A DNA stretch of 64,000 nucleotides. Source: Anseranas semipalmata. Taxonomy: Eukaryota > Chordata > Aves > Anseriformes > Anseranatidae. Of the stretch, positions 39,001 to 48,000 are shown one piece after another (position 1 is the first letter of the stretch; every line of letters begins with the position of its first letter). A program made the position numbers and the translations under genes. The stretch lies in NCBI GenBank assembly GCA_013399115.1, contig VXAA01001102.1:634592-698591 (forward strand), read 5' to 3'. Below the pieces are notes generated by a model. It did not search any database and was not told where the DNA came from. It worked only from the letters and a program-made list of their open reading frames with translations.

Positions 39001-42000
39001 GCTTTATACTCCAGAATACTGGCGGCTTAGTGACAAAGCAAGGAAAAGCAAGATACGCTGAGACGCACCTCAATTTTCCAATTGCAAAATGAAAACGTTG
39101 ATTAAAGGATTGTGAAAGAACAAGGCAGGCACTATGAATGAGCCATAGCCCATCATCTAACATAGATCTTGCTAAAAAAAGAAATAAACTCTCCCTCACA
39201 AAAGTAAAACACCCCCTGCCGATATGCCCATTCACAAAAAGATTCAAGAAACTGAAAACTTCCCAGTGTATCTCCTACCTGCCCACCACAGCTGAAAACC
39301 AAGAAATAAAGCACCACTGCTGGATTCCTGACCAAGCAAGGCAGTTAAGGTACCATCAACCAAATATACCTTTAAACATGTGGCTCTGCTACTCTTGCCA
39401 GAATATTTTAGCAAAGTGTCTGTGAAGCCGACATTTTAATTTTACCCTAACCTTTAATTTTCTTATTCTTCAATTTCAGCACTTGTGCTTGAAAGCCCTC
39501 TCCCTCCCTGTCAGCAGCAGAGCGCTCTCCCCACCTCTCTTGTGCCACCAGCTCTGTGCTTTGCCCATCCCAGGCTCCCCTGCTGCCACCGCATCCTTGC
39601 ATGGGCACCATTAATCCCTCTAGAGGGCTGACAAGGATACTGCACACCCCATCGGTACCAGCAGCTCTCCAGGGGCGAAATGTAGAAGACACGGCACAGG
39701 ACAACTGTTACAAGCTTACTGCTACAGCAAAATGTGCATTTCCAGGCTTGAACTTTTAAATGGGAAGCAAAAAAATAGTAACAAAACTCTCTGTGTTAGC
39801 CTGGAGGTAAACACTTGATGCTTTCAGATGTATGCATATGGTGAAGCAAAATAAATGAAATATAAGTGAAAGCTACCTGTATTTATTTCACTTACAAGCT
39901 CTGAGCTTATTTCACAGAAAAAAACAGTATGTTTAGTAAATCTTGCAATCCCCGAATTCTTTTCTGAAGTTCATTCACTCTCACTGATTTGATTTCATAT
40001 TGTAGTATAGTTTCATTTTGTGAGTATTAAATTAACAAAAAATTGCTTTTCACCTCCCAGCTGACTTCCCCCTTCCATATTTTATGTTTCAGCAAGCACA
40101 ACAACTGTAATATATTAACGTATGCAAAGCAGAAAAGAAGGAAACAGCTCAAGAAACATATAGATATGTTTCCTTGTGTCACAGGACGGGCTCGTGGGCT
40201 GCCCAAACGCCAGGCTCCTCAAACGCCAGGCTCCTCGCGCCACAATTACTCACCTGCCCCCCCCGCCCCGACACCCGAATTCAGTGCAGGCATACCCAAG
40301 AGGCTGCTGCACAAACACCCCCCGGTTCCCAGCCCCGCGTTGAGAGCAGGGAGCTGCTCTGGGAGCTCCCCGGCGCTTCAGGACAGGGAGGCACCGAAAC
40401 GCGGCCTCGTGACAGGGAGAACCCCAACCGTGCGTGGCAGCGTTTCAGTCGCTGAATGTGCTTCAGTCCTTCCGCGGATTCAGCGTTAGCTCACTGATTT
40501 CAGCAGTCTGAGAGCTGCCGTCAGTTTCAACAGTTGTCTGCTCATCTTAAATGCACTCTTACGCTATTCTCACCCTAAAATAGCAGCGGGAAAGCAGAAC
40601 AAAACACAGAACATGAAAAAATATCCACTGAAAAGATCCAATAGCTTAAGAATAGGTATTTACTACAGCTCCTCAAATGCTGTGCCTCCTAAGTGCCTGC
40701 AGCTCTACTAGATATGTCTAAATCAATGTATACATATACCACAGCAACAGTAACTACAGCTACAGTTACTAAAGGCATACTGCCTTGAGATGCAACTCTG
40801 AACGAAAGATACTGAGGTAGAAATACTCACCAGTAAACAAACAAGTGTCATAGTTTACTACTTTGAAATACCATTTCTTTAAAGGATGTATATAAGGAAA
40901 CAAAACCCAATAGGTTATGGTTACAGTCACAAACTTAAAGGCAGGCTATTTCTTGGCAAAAAATATTTATGGAATGGGACAGTTTTCCCAGCTTGTCAGG
41001 GGTCTTTCACATAACTCAGATTTTTTTTAATTTTTGCTTCCCATTTCAACAGTTCAAGTTCTTAAAACATACAAATCATTAAGTCCTCAAAAAGAAAACC
41101 TGCACCTGAGGGTGAAGTTCACCAAGAAGGAGCGGATGAGTGGGAGCACTTCTCACCACCAAAAAGGAATCTCCACGCTCTCTCCACCCCCCACCGTTAC
41201 CTTGCGCCAGCTCTGGCGCACAGCGGGCTGCTCTCCCTACTAGCTGAATTCATTAATCTGGCAAAACGCACGTGTTTCTCTGCTGGACTAATGAGGTCAG
41301 CTGGCGCTGTGCAACACAAACGGTCCAGGAGAGAGAGCACGATCAGGCAGCCAGGACAAGAGAAAGAAGAGACAAGACGTTTCCCTTCTTTTGACCAAAT
41401 GTGCACCCATGTGACAATCCCTATCAGGGCCGTATCAAACTGACCCAGCCAAAAATTCACCTATAGACTGTGATGGCGAGGTCCACCCTTGAGGGGGCAG
41501 CCCCTGGTCCAGCTTACCATGTGGTTACACCGATGCTGGTGCAAAAGCAGGGATAGAGATGGGAACGCGACAGTGACCCTCTCTTGCGGCAGCACGGACT
41601 CAAGACTGGCTTCAAACTAACTGTGCTTTTGCTACGTAGGGAATGGTTTCAGTGTGGATGTAGGACAGCAGAGCTTTTTATTTAGAAAAAAAGACAATAA
41701 AACTTATGACTTAATATGAACAATATGTCACAGGAATGTCATTAATTATGTGACAGTGGAAAAAAAACAACTACTTTATTTAAGGCAACTGGACTAGTTC
41801 AAATTTATTTCTAAAAATCATGAAGAAGGGATTACGCTTCCAGATGCTAGGATTTCCTTCTTATTGCTTGAGTGAGCCTTATTTTCCTTAGTCTAGATAG
41901 CTTTAGAACAAACATCCCAGGGAAATTCTGGTGCCGTTTTACATTTTGGCGCTGCTTGCAGACTTCTACCCTGAAGACACGGCCCATCCTTATCACTTCC

Positions 42001-45000
42001 ATCTGAGTGCAAAAGGCCAGCATATGCTCCACTAGGTAAATCAGTGTCTAACCCACTAGGTTAAATCCTCGTGACACTGAATGGTTTTATCTCAAGTTTG
42101 GTCCACACCTTTAGCTGACGCTGTGACAACATTTCCAAAGAAGGTGCAAAGTACAAGACACCTTCCTTCTTGGTAGAAAGCACCTTAGGCTTTACCTAAT
42201 CCTCAGCACAGATCAGTGATGGTGCTATAGATCATTGAGCAGAATTTTATTGTTACACTTTGAGGTAGATGCCTATCAGCATCAAAACCAAAAAAATTAA
42301 GACTAAGGAGACAAATTTCACTTATAACTTCACGAGCAGGTTTAAGCGAGTTTGTTCTTAAATCTAAGAAGGGACTGTAAGTACAGTTAATATTTTTTTT
42401 TGAAAGACTGCTGCACATATGCAGCATGTCTGCAGTTAAGTTTCAAAGACAGTATATAGAATGGCACTAATCAAAATGCAGCTCAGATTTTTTTTTCCCC
42501 CTTTTCCTGTAAGGGTACCATATCGTCTAAACCAATTATTTTTACCTAACAAGCACAACAATAGCTAAAACAATACCTGGTATCAGGATAGCAAACTCCG
42601 ACATAACCACACAGACAAGAAGTTTAAAGTTTTCAAAACTAAAATTATCAAGAAATACACTTCCCATACCACCAGATGGTCTTTACACGGCCATTAGTAG
42701 TTACCAGATTTAGAAAAAAGTATGATAACATACATTTATATTTAGGACTTAAATACACAGTTTAAGCATAAAATTGTCTATCTTATTTATAGGTATTCTT
42801 CATACAGTAAGACACGATTCATTACTGTATTTCACCACCACCTAACACATCTGCCAAAAGAAATGGCAAACTCCCCATTCCCCCCTATTTACTGTAAATA
42901 AGCCTGTGCATACAAAGGCTTTCAATGTATCACACCACATACTACAAATCTGCTGCCTCTGATAATATACTTGACTCCCAGCAATGAATTAATATTTTCA
43001 GTGCCACTTTGCCTAAAAGCACTCACAAGCTATGGCTCGTAGTAGGGAGGACACGTTATGCAGGTAAAATACAAGCAGGGGCAGGCCAAATCCCACAACA
43101 GCTTCTGAAATGATGGTTAAACGCCACTCAAGGGCAACTCACTGCTTGCTGATGTTCATTATCCCTGTGTCCAATGCTTTCTAGTGCAGACATTATAGAT
43201 AACTTGAAACGTATCTCACAAATTGAAGTACTTTCTGCCACAAAATTTAAGTCCTGCCACTTTGGAGTAGCACTCCGAAGTAAATCACAATCTCGTAACA
43301 AGATGACTGGAATTACATTTTTAAATTAAATGTGGTGTTAATAAAATATGGCAAACTACTCTTACACTCCCTCAGAACTACCTTTTCTACTCACGCTGAT
43401 CTACAAACTGAGCCAACAACAGGATATGCTAGTGGGTTTGCAAAACATATTATGTCAATCCTGTTATACATTCAGTATCTTTTCTTATACCATCTTGAAC
43501 ACCCAAGTTAAAACGAAGTAATCAAAGAATCACTTTTATTCATTCTCTATGCTCATCTGAGATTTTAGCAAAACTCTAAACCTTCCTACTTTTGAAGCAT
43601 CATATAAAGACCTTGTCTAGCATGTAAGTTATACCTCACAATTCAACTAAATCAGCAGAACCTGCAATTAAACAGGGCACGAGAGTTTTTAAAATTGTAT
43701 TACATTTGACCCTGCTGCATGCACTTCCTGACTAGATTTAAGAGAAACTAAAATGCTGAATCTCAGGCACTGATGCTTTAGCTGCGGCAGCAGCAGCTAC
43801 AATTATATTCTTTGTCATTTAAAGCTAATATTCTGAAACTGTAAAGGTGATGTAGGTTCACTTCTGTTGCAGGACAGTAATCCCCAGTTACTAGGGGCAG
43901 CAACATCTTTCTGGCCATGTGTTTTCACCACAGCTCAGCTGACAAAACCAAGAGCATCTCACAAAGATAAGCAATGTCTCTAAACACTATTCTCTTATTG
44001 GTAACACAAAAAATTGACATTGCACAGAGATTTTTTTTTTTTTTAGTGACAGTAGGCAATAGCATATACAAATCTGTATATATTCTACAGCTTTGTAAAG
44101 CAAGTTTAGTAACAAATACTAAAAGCTGACATTACAACAGTTACAGTGTTATAATTAGAATGATCATGTATCTGATACAGTTGAACAGTTTAAATCTTTG
44201 GTTGGTCTTGGAGATCACCAGACCTAGAGCTCCAATAGAGGAAGGAGCCATGAGACCCAACTGCTTCATAAAAAGTTTGATTCAAAACACAGCAATAGGT
44301 GAAAAGCAAAGTCAGCGAGCCTTCAGGACACACTCACACGACTCCTTCCAACAGCAGAGCTACGGAGACAATAATAAACAACCCTGGCAAGGAGAATGAA
44401 AATTTTCTGCTGGCACAGGTATTTGCAAAGCTAGCATGCGTGTTAAAACTGTAGCTGTAGGACCTTAGTGCACGCTGTTCGTATGGTAACATACACATTT
44501 TTTTGCAGCAAAGGTAAAGATTATCATGAACTTATGCTTACCTTAAAAAACAGATGATGATCACAACCAAGCCAAACACACGTAAAGACACCATAATTAA
44601 ATGCAAAGCGCAATTATGAGATAAGTTACAGAATCTCAAAGGAAACTGCCCCCTTGAAAATGTTAGTACTAAAGCATTCATGCTGGGGCAGTACTGCTGT
44701 GCTATTTCCTAGACAGCGAGTTGAAAAATCATTTAAAATCTTTTCCTGTCAAAGAAGGGGAATATATTTGTAACCTCTCCAACAACAACAAGGAAAAGCA
44801 AATGTTGTAGTTGAGAGGATCTTTTAATTAATAACTATTTTTGTAAAGCAATCTAGAATACCACAATGACAAATACTGTATCAGCAAGTTGCGAAAGGAC
44901 TTACGCTTCAGGCACAGTCAGACGAGCTAGTTCATACTCGCCTTGGCTCAACTTTAAGACGACCCAACCGACTTGGCTTGAAAGGGTTCAGAGAGTACTC

Positions 45001-48000
45001 ACCCAGCCCGTCCACTAACAAAGCTGAGGGAGTAACAGCCTTCCTCCAGGCGCAGTGACAAATAGCTGTGAATAACACTAGCTTCAAGTGGCTCAACTGT
45101 TAGCAAAGTTAACATCTCTTTGGCTTAAAAGCGTATTAAATCGTACCTTTGATTAACTCACTAAACACGTAGCTAAGACCTGGAGGGTCTAGGCATAAGG
45201 GGAAAGCAAGTCAAGGCTTTTAAGCAGCACTATTAAAAAAAATATGGAATGTAGTGGTGCAAAGGGAAGATACCTGGCACAAGGCATCTGTACAAGCAAA
45301 AATAATAAATATGTCCAAATATAGGGCAGTTGTTCATGAAACTGAATAGATTAATTATTTAAGACCCTAACAAGTAATAAGAAAATTGTCTAATAGCTTG
45401 AATTCTTCATTAGAAAAATACTACAGACAGTTACTAATTCTTCAGCATCAGACGTATCGTATGTTACAAAAAGCAGAGGAGAGTTTTCATTACGTTGTCT
45501 TAGTAGTACGTACCAAGAGATGCATACTGGGGAACATCTCCCCCTTCTATCATGACTGTATAAATATCACTATTCAACATTCCCTAGTTGTACAATAGCT
45601 ACACAATAAATACTGGATTGACTGCACAGAAAATTGAAAAGATAGCAAAAAAAACCCACAATTTTTGCAAATTCAACAGCAGAAAAATAGAAAAGTGTAT
45701 CACATGACCTACCATTAGAAAAAGAGAAGACGTTTTAAAAAATGGTCTGGAAATAGCAACCCTAGAGAAAAGTCTCTTAGCTATGCTCTTCCTGAGGGCA
45801 ACCTTGCAATTTACAAAAATTACAAAACTTTTTCAGGCAAACGAAAGAGACATTGTACTCTATCCTCTCAGTCTTCTGAATTAGCAGCTCAGTCCCTCCA
45901 CAGCAGGGGAGCAAGAACCAGTGCTAATTACTGACTGGAGGAATAAATAACGCAGAGGAAATGATGTGCTGCCAGCAACTGAAGGCAATATGCAGTGTCC
46001 CAGCTAACACAGACAATTATTTCATCTGCTTTATAATCTTCTAAGACAATGCTCACTAATATTGTTTTTCTCCAACGCTTCACAGCTCCCAAGGCTCTTG
46101 TGGCAGCACTTTGAAAGACAGAAACCAAAATATTAATAAAATGGCACAGCAATCATATTCTACAATTTGTTGTACCACTAACAGTATTGCTAGTCTAAAT
46201 GAGAGAAAACTATCAGTATCTCAGTTCAGAAAGTTCTTCCCAGCCAGGATACATTTTTTGCTTTGGGTGGCAGTAGAAAGCCAAGTAATATATTTAAACA
46301 TCTGTTTCGCTAATACAATTTGATATTGCTGGGACAGAGACAAAACCTCTGAAGTTAATTACCAGCCCATTCTTTTAAAACAAATCTTTAAATACATTTT
46401 AAACATTTCTTAAAATCTACAAATATTTAGCTTAATGTGCTAATTTACTACTAAACCAAAACAAGCTGAGAGATGCATACAAATATAAACACAATCACCT
46501 AAGCACACTTCAAGGTATAATCCTATTGATAAAAATTAAACCCATAAAGTCATACTTGCATAGGTCCATATTGACATTCTTAATAGATTAAAGGATTTTA
46601 CAAGTTAATATTTTCCTGCTTCAGGTTTATTAAACAAGAACTAATGTACATTACTCAATAGGATATTCTAGGAACTCTTTAGCATGAGCTACAAGATTTC
46701 CTCCCAAAATAAACCCAGCAGTTTACAAGACTCCTTCTGCCCACTGCCTGCAGTCACTGCGTGCCAAGGAAATCCCAGGCATAAATCAAACAATCGTTTA
46801 CAACTGGCCCACCTTCAAGACAGAATCAGGTGGTAATGTAAGGATTTCGGCATTGCTGCATATAGTTTAAATTCCTGATCCTGTAACTACTCTGTCTGGG
46901 CAGAATCTTACATGACATCTCGCCTGACTTTGTAAAACTCACCCATCCAGAGAGAGGTGCTATCACAATCAGGACCCAGAGTGATCCACAGTGAATGCAC
47001 CTTTCAATGGCTTTCTGGTAACATCTGAAGCACAAGACCAATTACAAATATGTAGCAACCTATGCTGGTTTCTTCAAGGAAAACATTTGGATTGTTTTGT
47101 TTTATACCAGTGTAGCACATCTACATTACAAATACGCACTGGCGTATAGACGTATAAGAAAAAACAAAAACCAGCAGAAGTTTCAACCTACAAATATGAC
47201 AGTCAGTATCAAAAAGCTCTAATCTGAAGCTTAACATAAACATACAGGTTTATGGGAAGGTTAAAAAGACTTTTCAGGTAAAACTAATTATTTTCTACTC
47301 ATGCTTGAATGTGGTTGTACGAGTTTAAAAGTCCAGGAGAGTCAAACTTGTCTGACATTTTCATTTGAATGATAAATTATCAAATAAAAAATAACCAAAA
47401 AAGTTATTTTAGCCTCTTCTACTATAATGACACATTTTGAATCTTTGAAATATATCTATATGCTACCTGGAAGAGAATGGCACTATTACAGGCTAAATCA
47501 GCGTGCGCACACAAAAAAGAGAAGCTAAACATATAAATAACAATAGGAACATGAAGATACTATACAGAAGCTGTTTAATAAGTTAATAATGTAAACAGTC
47601 ATCCCATTAACATATCCACACTAGTAACGCCAATTATCAGCCTACCTAAATGACTAGGACAACCCAGCATTTAGAAGCACTTCTGGCCACATCCGGCAGA
47701 TGACACCCAGGCACTGGACACACCTCATGCGCTTCGCTCCCAGAGCAAAGATGCAGTTTTAACCCAGGTGCCTAGGCTCCTTACGCGGTGCAGAAGGAGG
47801 ATGGATATTTCAGCATGAAGTGGCTGAGTAAATAGGTAGCATGCCAAGCACGGCATTATCTAAAGTCAAAACAATCAGCATGGAGCTGTCAACATATAGC
47901 CATTAGGAAAGCAGTCAACAGGGAGGGACTCCTAAATTCTGCTCCCAGAATGCCTAACCCAGAAATGCAGAAAGGCTTTTTTTTTTCTATGAGGATTCCC

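Noticed and set aside
40043..40489. 148-codon + strand open frame in NUP153 intron 1
   Set aside because: It is a by-product of the CpG-rich, stop-poor island; its Pro/Ser-rich translation shows no domain and there is no supporting splice structure on that strand.
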